A DNA stretch of 64,000 nt from assembly GCA_027578915.1 (NCBI GenBank), contig JANBTT010000005.1, positions 248,001 through 312,000 of the forward strand. The letters run 5' to 3'. The notes beneath the pieces were generated by a model. The model saw only the letters and a list, made by a program, of their open reading frames with translations. It had not been told where the DNA came from and did no database searches. Both the position numbers and the translations under genes were made by a program. How positions within the stretch are numbered: position 1 is the first letter of the stretch; every line of letters begins with the position of its first letter. This document shows positions 51,851-64,000 of the stretch, in pieces. Source of the stretch: Coemansia sp. RSA 1200 (Eukaryota > Kickxellomycota > Kickxellomycetes > Kickxellales > Kickxellaceae).

Positions 51851-53076
51851 ATGGCAAAAGGCGTTTTTGCTGTTCTTGGTGCGATAGCACTGGCGTCGGG
51901 CTCAATACTCGCATCCACCTCGCACGTGCACCATTCAGGAAGCAGCAGTCTTCATCCACGTATTCTCGGCGGGTCTGAAGCAAACAAGAGCGAGTACCCA
52001 TTTATCGTGTACTTGCAGAACAAAGCCGAAAAGACATTCTGCGGCGGATCCATTATTTCCGATGACTGGGTCATCACAGCTGCACACTGTATCAAAACGG
52101 CCTCAGCCGACGATATTAAATTGTACATTGGGATGGCTGAATACAACCCAGATCCCTCAAAAGCCACCGCCGTGACATCGGTCACCGTGCATCCGGCGTA
52201 CGATGACTCCTCAATGGTCAATGATCTGGCGCTGCTCAAGCTTGGCTCGCCTATCACAAGCAGCGGCAACTCCTCGACTATCTCAATTGATACTACTTCT
52301 GTTGGTGATGGGGTTACAGTGACTGCTCTCGGATGGGGCTACACTTCTGAGAACGGCTCGTCGTCGTCAAAGAATTTGAAGAAAGCAGATCTCAAAACTC
52401 TGTCGCAGGCCGAGTGCGGTGCAAAGGATACAAAGTTTACAGGGAACGATGGCGCCCGCATTTGCGTGGCTGCAGATACGGGCAGCGACACCTGTCCTGG
52501 AGACTCTGGTGGCCCGTTGATTCGCCAGGTTGATGGAAACAACGTGCTTGTCGGCATTACAAGCTTTGGTACCGCTGGACCGGGACAGACGATTACTGCC
52601 AGCTGTGGCGGTGCTGGAATGGTCAGCTTGTTCACTCACGTCAACCACTACAAGTCATTTGTTGATTCCACCACTGGCGGACTTCGTCAAATCCAGGGCG
52701 TCAACACGGATGAAGAGTAAATATCGATTACACAACGCTTGACTAACTCATGAACATATGTTACTGCATCTTACAATGAGTGTCTACTAATCTGTATACA
52801 CACAATTTCTTTCTTTTTGTTGCATTTGTGTTTTACTTTTGGCATAGGAACACTTCTTCTTCTGGCGCTGGTGACTTGTTATCGTCGTCTTCAAATGAAT
52901 CACAAACCTCTTCTGAAAAATTCGATCTCCTCGACTTTTTGAACGCTGAAAATACTGTTTCTTCGACTAACCCTTCCTCAACCATTAGTTCTGGAACAGC
53001 TGCAGTTCAGCCATATACAGTGCTAACAGCAGCAGCAAGTATTATAGCCATTGTTTTTACAACCTTTGGGATGTAA
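51851..53076 (+). CDS. Trypsin-like serine protease with predicted GPI-anchored splice form
   Basis: Exons are 51851-52716 and 52848-53076; joined they encode 364 residues, whereas intron retention stops after 289. A signal peptide (MAKGVFAVLGAIALASGSI) and a short pro-region lead to the activation site R-ILGG. The S1 triad is His79 (ITAAHC), Asp125 (NDLALLKL) and Ser219 (CPGDSGGPL). An Asp six residues before the Ser predicts trypsin-like cleavage after Lys or Arg. Exon 2 adds a Ser/Thr/Asn-rich stalk and a hydrophobic C-terminus (YTVLTAAASIIAIVFTTFGM) with small residues before it, the pattern of a GPI-anchor signal. It is secreted or surface-held; nutrition or host and prey interaction is possible but not shown. 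Confidence 0.85.
52717..52847 (+). other. 131-nt intron overlapping the upstream stop codon
   Basis: The donor GTAAAT starts with the last G of a GAG codon and so overlaps the TAA stop. The acceptor is TTTTGGCATAG after a T-rich tract. Phase 2 is kept: GA plus G restores GAG and the next frame stays open for 75 residues. Retention gives the short secreted protease, removal gives the long form. Confidence 0.7.
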
Positions 53077-53316
53077 TAATGGTTTGACATTTGACCAACA
53101 AGTTTGACTTTTATAGAAAAGAAATTTTCTTTCTTATAAATGTAACATCATTTATCTTTTCATGTAATGTTTGTAACAACCGTAGAGCAAAAAGAAAAAT
53201 TAATGCGCTATAGCAACAACCTTGGTTGTTTCAAAAGCATCTAATTTGAATGAAATTACTTACATACGGAAAATAATAATTGAAAAAGTAAATTAAATGC
53301 AATCGTTTATCCACTT

Positions 53317-56300
53317 TTAATTGCTATCCTTGCGTGCAAATTGCTTCTCAATGTGGTTCATCCATCCAAGGACTTCAGAGTGTTTCTGCGTGACAGAAGC
53401 CTCAAGTCTCTGCAGCCGTTGACGCAAATATGCATTTTCCTCCCTGAGCATTTTTATCTGCTCAATCTCACTGAGTCCATATTCATCGCGGCCAGCCACC
53501 ATATCCACACGGCCACTGTTGCTGCTGTTCTCACCAGTTGCTGAGTCACTAGGTCTTCTCATGCTGTTGTCGGAAAGAATACTTGTATCTGGGTCTCTCC
53601 TTTGGGCATTTCCAATATATGGATGCAAATTGGAATAAGGATACTGCTGCTGTTGATGTGGATGCAAATAATGCTGTTGTCCAGAGCCACGGCCGATATT
53701 TGGACTGCCGACATGCATCAAAGATGATGGCATAGTGGGAGACCGTGAAAATTGAGCTATCGATGGCAGAGATGCGCGTGGTGATCTGTTTACACTGTGT
53801 GATGACTCGATATTGGAAACTGGAATGTTGGGCGAGTACGACATTCTTGGAGGCGAACGAGCAATCCGCTGATACTGCGAGTAAGGAGGCCCATGAATAC
53901 GGTTTGCTGTGGTCCTTGGCGATCTGACCGGAAGATGTGAACCAGAAGTGCTCATGGGCATACCAGATAGTGCCGGAAGAAATGGACCACCGCCGTATTC
54001 CGGACGACGGCGTTTCGGCGCATATAGTATTCCTACGCTGCTTGGCGTGTTGGCAGTAGTAGTTGCCGCAGATCTAGAATTTTCGTCGCCCCAGTGATCC
54101 AGAGGTCGTGATGGGAGACTGTGGGACATTGGCTGAGAACCTTCTGGAATAGATAAGTTTTTTATACGGTTTTCTGTACTGTGCGGGCTGTCTGCAGTCA
54201 TTGCATCTGGCGCAGCACTTTGAATTTCGCCCATAGAAACAGGAGGTGAAGATGATATGGTTGGGGAAAATGTCTCATCGTTCGGGCTTTCTCCTCCCAT
54301 TATTGCATCCTTCTTTGGCGACGATATTGGTGGCAGCACGATGCCCCGGCCCGAAATAGTCACATCCGAAATGGGGGGTTGTAAACCCTCGGGCTTTTCG
54401 TAAGGATCACCTCTGGGAGCGATAAATGCACCACTGGTTTGGGTATGATATTGTTCGCCGCTTCCAAATGCAAAATTGAGGTCATACACTAGGGTGCGTA
54501 TTTCGTCGGAAGCTTCCGTTTGCATAATATCGCAGAAGGAAGCAAATTCGTGCGTGTTGAAAACCGGATGGTTCAAAATGACATTTGACGCATAATATCC
54601 GTCAGGAAGTTGGGCTGCGCAGCACTTGAGCATGGCAATATCCTACAAAGCAGAAAGAATAAAACGCCATGAATATTATAATGCAAATATTGTTAATGTA
54701 TCGTTGCGTAATACTCAGGAAAATAAAAAATTCATATATATACAAACGTTGCACAAACTTTGCGCAAACAAGTTGCAACATGCACGCGTGCCAGAATTGA
54801 ATCGCCTTATTCAATGCAGATCAGAAAATGATTACCACATATTAAATGCTCAGTAGTGCAAACCAGAATGAAAAATCATTTCTGTATATATGCATTCCAC
54901 ATTCTTATCTCAAACTGCTTATCTGGCCATATATTAGATGGCATATAATATCTCTGCGCGGATCCGCGTTGGTTGCAATAAAAACCACAACCAAATAGAC
55001 GGCAGAATGGATTGACCTCTTTTGGCTAGCAGAATGACGAAAAGAAGACAGCGGCAAAAGCCGAAGTGCATAAAACACCAGTTTTGTGGGAATGTCATGC
55101 ATGAAAAAAACATGCTCTGCATGTCAGGGGAAAGAGTTTTTGAACGCCAATATGGCTGAGAAAAGGGGGAAAGTGAAAGACCGAGGCTGCATATTAACAC
55201 AACAGGTATCTTATCAACCATTTGACATGCAGATACGAATTGAGAAATGGGTTCAGCAGCAGCAGAAAAAACAAAACAAAACACGGTGAAAAATATTTGA
55301 CATTGCTGCGTATACGATATTTTGGCTAGCTTTACTTACCTGCAAAAGAACAATTCGCAAATCAAGGAGAAAGTCCAAGAAGCGGCTGGTGGTTCGCTTT
55401 TCGTCCACGCTAATATTGCTTGGAACTGTGCTCATCATCGTTGTTGCCCACGGAAATATCTACGGCTTAATAAAAGGGATTATTGAAATGCCAAAATAGC
55501 GTGGGGATGACAGATTTATACATAGCTGCAAGTACCAGTTAGAATGAAAAATGAGAACAAAAGGCAGCTGGACCGTAACGTTAGCAATACAATCGCTATC
55601 TTCAGACCATGGGGGTGGAAAAGAAAGACCATGTAATGTACACGGTCTATTGTTTTGATCTAAAGACAGCAGCTCAGAAGGTACATTCACATCTTTTGTA
55701 TATCACCTGGTTAATTAAAAACGGCATTTACATTTGTAAAATGCTAAAGCGATATGTAGCAATTAAAATGCCAAATTTATATTGCTGCAAGTGACTGCTT
55801 ATGAAATTCATCAAGGCGACTTACCGAATGTTGTACCGAGTCAGAAGGAATAACCTTGTGCCGTTGTATGCAGTGTTGGTGTTCGTAGTAGCCACTATTT
55901 TCAGGAGCTAGGACGGAAAGCCGATCCATAGACATAGTGTCTATTAGAGGCATCAGTTTATTGTTGCTGCCATTACTTCCGCTACCACCACGTGCCATAC
56001 GGGAATCACGACCGCCAGAGCTTTCTGTAGCCTCATAGTTGTCAAATAGCTGCTGGGCGCGGTCAAACGTTCGCTGTCGGACAACCCTATCCGTTTATGA
56101 ATAGGCTTGTTAGTATAAGTAATAATAAAAGGCTACGATGTTCGTCATAGGTTCCGATAACCAATATATGCAAATATGTAAAACATTATTCATAAAGGAC
56201 AGTATTGTCTACGATAACACCCAATCCACAATGCTCTGCAATAATTCCGTGTTGGTTTTAGCAAAAAAACAAACAAACAAACAAAAGCTCGCAAGTACCA

Positions 56301-59300
56301 ATTACAAATCGCAAGAGAGCCACTGTGAATATCAAAAAATGGGGAAAGGCATAGAGCAGTGGGATTAAAGAGCCTCAAGTCAATAATATTGACTTTGTTG
56401 TATTTCCATATCAAGTAAGATGGCGGATGCTTGAATATAGAATATAGTTCTATCATCTGGATCATTCGAAACGGAATACAAACAATTCAATAAAAACAGC
56501 TGAAAATGGCAAAATATGGACGCCCTGCAAACAATAAACAACCAGTTGCCGAAAATAGCAATTAAAAGGGAGAACAGCGCACATGCAATGCAAAGCGAGT
56601 AAATTAATATTGGCAATCCTCTAGCTTTTACGTAGTGACTAGAAAATACGATTGGGCAATAAATTTACTTCCACGAATTAGTCCAGATAATAGGCTAGAA
56701 AATAAAGAGTCACAAAGGCGGATGATATTTTGGAAGGAAGATCTTTGCAAACAAGCAACTCCAGGCTAAAGTTATGGCCGGGAAATTCATGGGCTTACCT
56801 TTCCATGGGTAGTCTTTCGGCTGGCAAAAGTTCATGCACCAAATCCAGACGTTCATTGGCAGAAACGCGTCCTGATTCCATTGCGCCTGCAGAAAGCCCA
56901 ATATTGCTACTTCCAACATCTAGTTCTGGCGATGTCGACATGTCTAGGCTACTCGGTGCTAGTGGAATAACAAGCATGTTCTGCCACGATGCATTGGCAA
57001 ATGTAGGAGGCGAGAGCTCCGCAATGTGCCAGCGATAAAAAAGCACCATGGCCAATGCATTCCATGCGCAGAAAAGAGGATTTCGTGCACGGATGATGCT
57101 GAACTACATTGAGAGGCAAAAGCCAGAACAGAACAAAAAGAAAAGACGGGAGAGACAAACAATGAAAAACAAATGTTATTATGTGTTCCCCGTCGACAGA
57201 TAGACTATAGGCATAGCGTGTATAAACAGCCTCTTCATGTGAAGAGATGCTGATTGCGAGAAAGGCATGTGAGCCCTAGGGAAAGTGTCCATCCAATCTC
57301 CACGTAAAAAAGCACAACAACCATGCTGCATGCAGATCACTGGAATAGCAGCCAGAGTAGAAAAATGGGCACTGCTTCTAGCTCCATTGACAGTTATAAT
57401 AGAGCGTGTGACACATCTGGAGAAACAGAAATTAAATATAAAATTGTTGAGCTGCGCTGGCTAGGATGCAAAAGAAATAATGGATCTCCTTTTTGGCATA
57501 AACAAAAAACCCAAGACCAGACTCGGGACAGAGCACGGAGGATAACCGCATGTCATGTGAAGGTTGCTATTCTTGGGTAATTACTGCCGTATTGCACAAG
57601 ACAAGATATAGCCGTACTCGCTCCTGCGCCAAGGCTCAATATATAGCCCCAAGTGAAATTGTATTTTTCAATGTTGCGATGCTGAAAGAGGATTGAGAAC
57701 AACGCGTTTGATGCACCAAAATAGACGAGAACCTGATGCTGCTATTGCCCCTGTAACTGAAACTGCTGCTGCAACTGCAACTGCTGCTGCAGCCAAACAT
57801 AAATATAAACATAAAGATTCCCACCCTCTAGGTATTTCTCAGATTATAATAATGTTTAAAACGCTGTTCTCGTGACAACAGGGCATGGATGCTTTTAGAC
57901 ATTTTCCAGTGTCTACCCACTTCACAACGGAGGCATCGGGGTAATAGCAGTAAATCTAAACTGCTGTCTTTTGAAATAAAAATAAAAGTACGATCGGACA
58001 GCAGGAAATAGAAATGCAACCCAGTTCAACTGACCAATATGTACAAACAGCAAGTTTGCAAAAGAATATTTGCAAGGATGCATCATGTATATGTTTCCAA
58101 AGAAAGGTGTATCATATGAGACAGGATGTATTATAGAATATTTTGACGAACAAGAGTGTGAATAAAGCATCAGCAATTCTTGTGGCATTCCTTGGTTCAT
58201 TCTTATTGTCGTGTCTCCGCAGCAAGTAGCGGACAAGAACAATAAATAAAAACAGAGGAAAAGCGGGGAACATGGACGGCCAGAGACAAATATGCTACCA
58301 GCACCATCCATAGCTGGCGCTACCAGGCTTCAGAATATATATTGCGTAGATGTAAAACAAGCATACATCCATTGTTCAGATAATTTTGTGTGCGCGTTGG
58401 ACAAGAAAGAAGAAAAAAAAGAAAATGTAAACATGCCAAGAGTGTCTTTGTTCTGAAGCACGGGGGAGGGAGCATAAGAACAAAGCAAGATGCTACAGGC
58501 TTCTACTCTTCATTCAAACGCTAAATAATTAAGGGGGGGAGGAATAATGTGCTGGTTGGTAGCTGTAAGGCTATAGATGTCTGTCAGGGAAAGATAGAGC
58601 ATATGAGAATGGCAAAAGGGATAAGGAACGCTGCTATAAAAAGTAAGAACAAGCATAGATTGCTTATTTCACTTCCCAACTAGAGATGATGTGGAAACAA
58701 TGGAAGGCAATGTGCAAGCAATATTCTGTTTACATTACCTGTTGCCGTGATGGCGTTACGGGATATGAGGCAGCACCTGGATCTGAACGTGCACTATTGG
58801 CAGAGTTTATAGTCAATGATATACGCAGAACCGATGATGGCAGGCGAGGTGCCATTGTGCTTGAACCAAAGCGCGCATCCATAATCTTCAACCCAACAAC
58901 ATCAGCAGCTTCGGTCCAAGTGCTCATGGCAATTGTAAATAGAAACCGAGCAATGGTTGGTGCCCAGTCACCGCTCTGTAGCCACTGGAGCTGCCACTCT
59001 AGCTCCACAGGCTCTGATAATCTAGCAGGGCGACCAACAAGGCGAGAATCGGAGTGCGGCGGCTGCTCCTGCGCATGGTATCCATATTGTTGATTCTGGT
59101 GGCGACTATAAGAGTAGCGTGTTTGGTGGTCTGTGGAAGCGGACATATAACGGTGCTCGTGCTGGCCTTGTAATTGACTGTGGTTGTAGTGTCGAGTGTA
59201 GCTGCCATTGTTGTGTGATGGTGTGGGGATTGCTGCGGAATATATATTGGGTGGCGCTACTGCTAGCCCAGCCGATCTGCTGTTGGAACCTGTGGTATCA

Positions 59301-59700
59301 AACGCCTGTGTCTCAGGTATATATGCGCGTGGTTGGAATCTCTCTCGGCGCGGGTAGTTGCGCAGGATTTCATCCCATTTCGCCTGGTACCGCGTACCCT
59401 CCTTTGGTGAGACTAGATCTGGGTTGTTCCCTGTTTGTATCCTCCACAAACAGATGACGCTGCCCATGTGGTCCCGCAGTATGTCAGGAACATAGCTCTT
59501 CTTGGTGTTGATTCTGTTAATAAGGTCGATTTCAAACAGCCAGTCGAGGTAGTCAATAAGCTTGTCTTCGGTCACATTAAAGTCAGTGTCATGCTCCTTG
59601 CAGTAGCGGACCCACAGTGCTGCTCGCCATGCATAGATAGAGCGGGTCTTTTTGGAAATAAACTCGCAATTCTGATAGAGCTCCTGAGACTCTTTTAGAT
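53317..59700 (-). CDS. Ndc10/Crypton-recombinase-like DNA-binding protein, paralogue B (at least 6 exons)
   Basis: Exons found are 59700-58739, 57103-56799, 56086-55825, 55459-55340 and 54642-53317, all with GT-AG borders and matching phases; the short first exon with the ATG was not located, since the 59700 acceptor is in phase 1 with an in-frame stop just upstream. The order mirrors the gene at 24779: an N-terminal helical domain (RSIYAWRAALWVRYC, VICLWRIQTGN), a Tyr/His/Gln-rich linker, SVLRISLTINSAN, then IIRARNPLFCAWNALAMVLF with YRWHI. Next come IFPWATTMM, FLLDLRIVLLQDIAMLK and a final coiled coil (REENAYLRQRLQRLEA, EVLGWMNHIEKQF). The first two shared introns have the same position and phase as in paralogue A. 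Recombinase catalytic boxes are not seen. It is probably a nuclear DNA-binding protein of unknown target. Confidence 0.72.
57104..58738 (-). other. 1.6 kb intron of paralogue B
   Basis: The splice sites (CAG|GTAATG donor, CAATGTAG acceptor) join the linker exon to the domain II exon in phase 0, exactly where paralogue A has a 206-nt intron. The paralogue shows no extra protein sequence at this point, so no exon is missing by homology. Nothing recognisable is seen inside. Confidence 0.55.
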
Positions 59701-62700
59701 CTACACAAGCAAAGTATGTTTAATAAAAATGATTTTGTTTTCTTAGCATCATGATAATAGACAGCACATATTGCAAAGCATTTGGCCGGCTATGGCTGTC
59801 ATTTATTTCTATGGCTGACAATTTTTTAGCACAACCCCCGATATTAATGAGAATAAAGAAAATAAAGAAACATAAGAGCGCAGAAGCCATTGTTATGTTG
59901 ATGCAGAGAAAAGAAGGAAAGATATATCTGTTATCAGCAACATTTTCAGCAGACATATAATACTTCATTGTGGCTGCTCTTTAGCAACCCCAGCAATTGA
60001 AAACAAATAAAGTAATATCAGAGAAAAGAAAGCCTCTTTCCTCCATTTCTATCTGACTTTTGTAATAGAATGGGGGATATAACCAGCCATTCAAACACGA
60101 AGGAGATAAGAAAGAAGGTAAAGATTTCTTTTGCAAGTAACCGGACGATGGTTAGAGCAATATCTTTGTTATGATTATTCGGCAACGAAACAGGGGAGGA
60201 AAGGAAAAGGTGAAGAAAAAATATTTTGAGTAGGTGGCGTTTTTTAACAAAACTAAATCAAGCCAAAAATGCATAGGAAGTCTATATCTGGTAGTGTCTT
60301 GAAAGAAATCGAGCAATTGGCTGCACCATCGCTCTTTAGTGGCATTTACATTAAAACTATTCCTCTAGCTGTAACAGTATGAACGTGGAATAAAGAACAT
60401 GGTATAAATGATTCTGCAAACAGCAATAGAGGAAGGCTGGAAGAGCAAAAAAGTATGGCATGTCAAATACTCGGCAGACATGCTCCTACAGACGTGCTGT
60501 CAAATGGCTTAGCAAGTAAGGGCCAGGGATCGCAGGCACTAGCAGAGAAAAAAAGTGACAAATGATCCAGGCAGACAGTATGAAGTGTACGCAATGAAAA
60601 GTAATTCATAAATGGAAAGCATTGAAGGAAATGGAGCCGATGAATGGCAGTTGCTCTTTTTTACATTATGCTCTCAGAGCAGGCGCATAAAATACAGTAG
60701 ATTTGTGCATTGAGTCTGTGTTGCCGAACAAAAGGCTTTTTCCCGTTTTTATAGCAACAATAGTGTTTCTTTTACCTTGTTTAGAATACAGAGCCATACT
60801 TTGCGATCTGTTTTATTACGTATCAATTTCCAGACTGGCGGTAGTTCTGGGTATGTGTGTGACTAACCCTTGAATTGGGTGTGTGCCTATAATTATGTTT
60901 TAAGAAGCAAACAAAGGGAGTAGATGGCAAGACGACTTTGATAAGCCAGCTGTTACAGATTAGTGAAGCAATGTGAATTTTATATAATAAATTGTGGCAC
61001 TGATAGCATGGAACATGGAAAGCGCGTTCTAGCATCAAATTGAGATGTTTTGTAGCGGAGGAATGCTAGTTCATGAATGCGTATTCAGGGACTGGATGAC
61101 AGTCAGCCGAATGCCAGAGTAATGTAGTTTGCTGGAATAAAATATTGCACATGCCTTTTTGTTGCTTGGTATTCAACGGAAGTGCGTATAAGATATGAAC
61201 ACCTTTGAAACAGTAAAACAAAGCAACAGCAGCCGCAGCAGGTAGCCGATGACTCGGTCTGTGTCAAGGCAAAAAGTAGTGGAGAATGTCTGAAATCGGG
61301 AAGCGGACCAGAATCAAAGTAAACCAAGGAAAGAAAAAACACAGACTTTGTTGGAAAGAAAAGAAGGAAAGAAGACCCAGGGTGCTGTGCTGAACAAGAC
61401 GAACAAATAACACGTTGATGATAAATAAGCTTGGTGCACCCTGGCTTTTTATTTCTTCTTATTCAAGGACAACCGGCCAATTTCCCCCAGACCGCTTGTT
61501 TTCAGACAAGCAATAGCTAGCTAGTGAAACTGGACATGAACAGACCTAGCTGTAGAATGTTAGAATGCAACAAGCTTGTTTTTTGTTCTTTTATTTTGGC
61601 CAGGGTTGCCTGTTTTTTTTGCAACTAGAGTGAAAGGATGCGTGACAATTGCAAACAGCTCAAGCATCTGAGTGAAAAAAGGATTCGCGAGGGCTTGTAC
61701 TTTTCTTTTTTGGCAAGCGAAAAGCATAGAGTTGCCGGCCGTACACAGGCGGAGTAAAAAAACCGATGGGCATGCCCTGGAGATTCTGTGGCTTTGCTTT
61801 TTTTCTCCAAGAGCTGGAAACAAAATGCTAAGTAAGGATATGTTGCAGACGACACTCCCCCACACTCATCACCCACACGTACCGAAAAGCGCCTTTTTTC
61901 TGCGCAGGCGTAAAACCCCAGAATCAACAGAGAGGGGGCGCGTTCGGCGGCAAAAAAAGGAAAGACCACTCAGCACTCTGCTGTCCAGAGCCAGGCGATT
62001 AGATATAGGTAAAAAAGAGCAGATATGCTGTAAAAAGATAAAGGCTGAAGGAGGAAGAAGAGAAAGCTGGTGCAACCTTTTTTGTCAATTTGCTTCTTCT
62101 CCCATCAGCAGTGTGCAGGCCAAGAAGTCGCAACCCTTTTATTCTGTGCCGCGGACGAGTTCAAGAGTTGGCAGCAGCATAAGAAGGCAGGGGGTGGCTG
62201 CAGTGAAGGGGATGCTACCCCCCTCTCTTCTTGTGCTGTGATTGCAATTGCGAAAATCGCCCGTCCTGGTCACATTCCGTCCTTTCCTGTTCTCTGGCTG
62301 CCGAAGCAGCGACGGATGCAGACATATTTTTTGACGTGTCCGGCGCAGCAGAAAACAGGCAGCGGCAAGAAAGGGAAATGGCCGGCTGGCGAGTTGCAAG
62401 GTGCCAGAAGCCATTGTAGACCAGCCCTATCCAGCAAGCCAGGAAAATTATGCTGAATGCGGCTGGACACAGGGTCCTGTAGTGTTCTTTTGTCTGAGAG
62501 ATCTTGCTGCTTACAGCTAAATGCGGATCTCTCACCAAATTTTTCACTGCTCCAGCTGCTAGCCGGTTGTTTTCTGTTACTGAGCCTCCCGCATGGAAGA
62601 AAGAGAGCAAACCCCTCTCCCATTTGATCACATTCCCAAATATTTCGCGGAGGTTGCTTCTGAACCACACAAGTGGGTGTAGCGAGCACATCCCCCGCTT

Positions 62701-63696
62701 TCCATCGTTTTTTAATGTTCTATTTCTGTCGATTGTCTTTTTGCATCCTGCCAGGCTTACGCATGCTTTTGTAGGCTTTTTTTGTCTTTTCCTTCTGGGG
62801 AGAAGGGGGTTGCAAACCTTTCCTCCAACACTTGGCTCCCTCTCTGGAGTAATCTGCGACGAAAACAAACTGCACCGCCTTCGTGCCGGCACTTGTTAGC
62901 TGGTTGCAAGCCGGGCGATTGCTGTGCCTCGGAGTGGAGATGTGGTTGCGAAATCGCCATGCACCAAACCAGCATTTTATACCATTCAGCCAACGTCAGA
63001 AATGACAGATTCTTTTCTCTCTCATTGCCGTTTGGCAATTGGACCACGTTTGTGTAGTAGGGTGGTTTGAAACACCCCTATTGAAGCTGACTAGCAATTC
63101 CAGTTGTTCTGAATAAAGGGGGCTTTTGCCATTATATAATCAATAAAACAGCGTTAATTACAAAGATCACCGGCGGCGGTATTTCCATCTCTCAGCATAG
63201 GCTCCAATAGCCTTCTAGAAATAGCGCAGATTTGGTAGAAGCTCATCGATACCATGTGCCAGCTTATTCATTGTCTGCGAAGGCACAATCTATTAAGCGC
63301 AAAACTACACTCAATACAGCCATATGTGCTACTTTTTTTTGCAAGGTTTCTTTGGAACCAGATAAAACAACCAGGCGAATGGATCAGTCAGCCAGGCGAA
63401 CGAGGGATTTGCAGTCTCTGACGAAACAGAAAAAAGCAGAGATTTCGTAAACTGCCAAGGGTTGTCTCTTTTCGCGCCTTGTTTGGCTGTTCTATGCATA
63501 ATATAGCAAGCAAGGGCTTTTTTGCGCGTGGATGAGAACAAACGTGTTAGCAATTAAAGTGTTTTTCTTGCGTATCTATTAAAATACTGGAACATGCATC
63601 CACGCTGTTCTTGCCACATTGGGCATTATTATTATTAAAAAGCGTGGGTGTGGACGTGAAGTCGCATCACTAAGCAACTTTGTTTTTCTTCCTTCA
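59701..63696. other. 4 kb region without a supportable gene
   Basis: The first part should contain the promoter and the missing first exon of paralogue B. Overlapping open frames of 60-225 codons on both strands at 61.6-63.0 kb have no domain, low-complexity composition and no conserved-looking segment. I see no tRNA, rRNA or transposon signature. Confidence 0.5.
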
Positions 63697-64000
63697 ATGG
63701 ATTCTACAAAGATTTCAAACAGGCTGTCGAGAAGGGGCGAGGCGATCTCTGGGAGAACAATATTTACGCTAGTAAGTGACCCTAACGCGCTTTCTTCCCA
63801 CATTACAATCAAAAAGTATCAACCAATTTTTTTTTGCCGAGCGCTTATAAACATTCGCTAAAATGTCTATCAGAACAAGCAAAGCCAATAATTTTTTCAA
63901 CACGAACCCTTATCATCGTGATACGCCTATATTATTGCACAACATGTCCAGCTAATGCACGATACATGCAGAGAAAAAGGATTGAGCAAAACACATGTGC
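63697..64000 (+). CDS. Possible first exons of a gene running off the right edge
   Basis: An ATG at 63697 follows a T/C-rich leader and opens 25 codons (MDSTKISNRLSRRGEAISGR, then TIFTL) ending exactly at a GTAAGT donor at 63772. An acceptor CATGTCCAG at 63951 keeps phase 0 and the frame then stays open to the window end (LMHDTCREKGLSKTHV). The family cannot be named from about 41 residues. The minus-strand reading of the same DNA is also open but lacks a start context. Confidence 0.35.

Noticed and set aside
61560..62892. Overlapping open frames up to 225 codons on both strands
   Set aside because: No domain, no conserved-looking stretch and opposite-strand overlap; judged chance frames.
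1..64000. CRISPR arrays, rRNA genes and full-length transposons
   Set aside because: No spaced repeats, rRNA-like blocks, reverse transcriptase, integrase or transposase motifs were seen. The two recombinase-like genes are degenerate at the catalytic site and flanked by no terminal repeats that I can see.

Overview
The window looks like nuclear DNA of a filamentous, early-diverging fungus. Supporting signs are GT-AG introns, long pyrimidine-rich leaders before start codons, a Dicer-type RNase III, fungal secretory-pathway subunits (Swp1, p24), a Prs5-type PRPP synthetase and Ndc10-like DNA-binding proteins. Zoopagomycota (Kickxellomycotina) is my inference only; no marker gene in the window settles it.

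Layout. At the left edge is the C-terminal half of a Dicer-like protein (to 3775), then about 6 kb with no gene I can support. From 10 to 21 kb come a PH-domain protein, the cross-link repair nuclease PSO2/SNM1 on the minus strand, two related two-helix membrane proteins and, between them, a DUF202-type membrane protein. After a 4 kb gap lies a large spliced gene (24.8-30.0 kb) for an Ndc10/Crypton-recombinase-like protein, followed by a third two-helix protein (minus), a seven-helix receptor-like protein, a mitochondrial acyl-CoA dehydrogenase (minus), a disordered S/T-P-rich protein and a Cds1/Chk2-type checkpoint kinase (minus). From 42 to 53 kb the DNA is gene-dense: a p24 cargo receptor and an oligosaccharyltransferase subunit share a divergent promoter, then come PRPP synthetase, COQ5, a Kelch-repeat membrane protein and a trypsin-like protease with a spliced C-terminal extension. 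The minus strand at 53.3-59.7 kb carries a second Ndc10/Crypton-like gene, a paralogue of the first. The last 4.3 kb are almost empty, with a possible first exon at the very end.

How the genes relate. Most are unlinked housekeeping functions: DNA damage response (PSO2, Chk2), ER/Golgi (p24, Swp1), mitochondrion (acyl-CoA dehydrogenase, COQ5), nucleotide precursors (PRPP synthetase) and the cell surface (receptor, Kelch protein, protease). The most interesting content is (i) the two Ndc10/Crypton-like paralogues, which share two intron positions and phases and a C-terminal coiled coil, (ii) the protease whose last intron begins at the stop codon, so that splicing would swap a secreted end for a GPI-anchor-like tail, and (iii) the family of three two-helix membrane proteins. 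All spliced models here were built by eye from splice signals, reading phase and paralogue similarity; none has transcript support.
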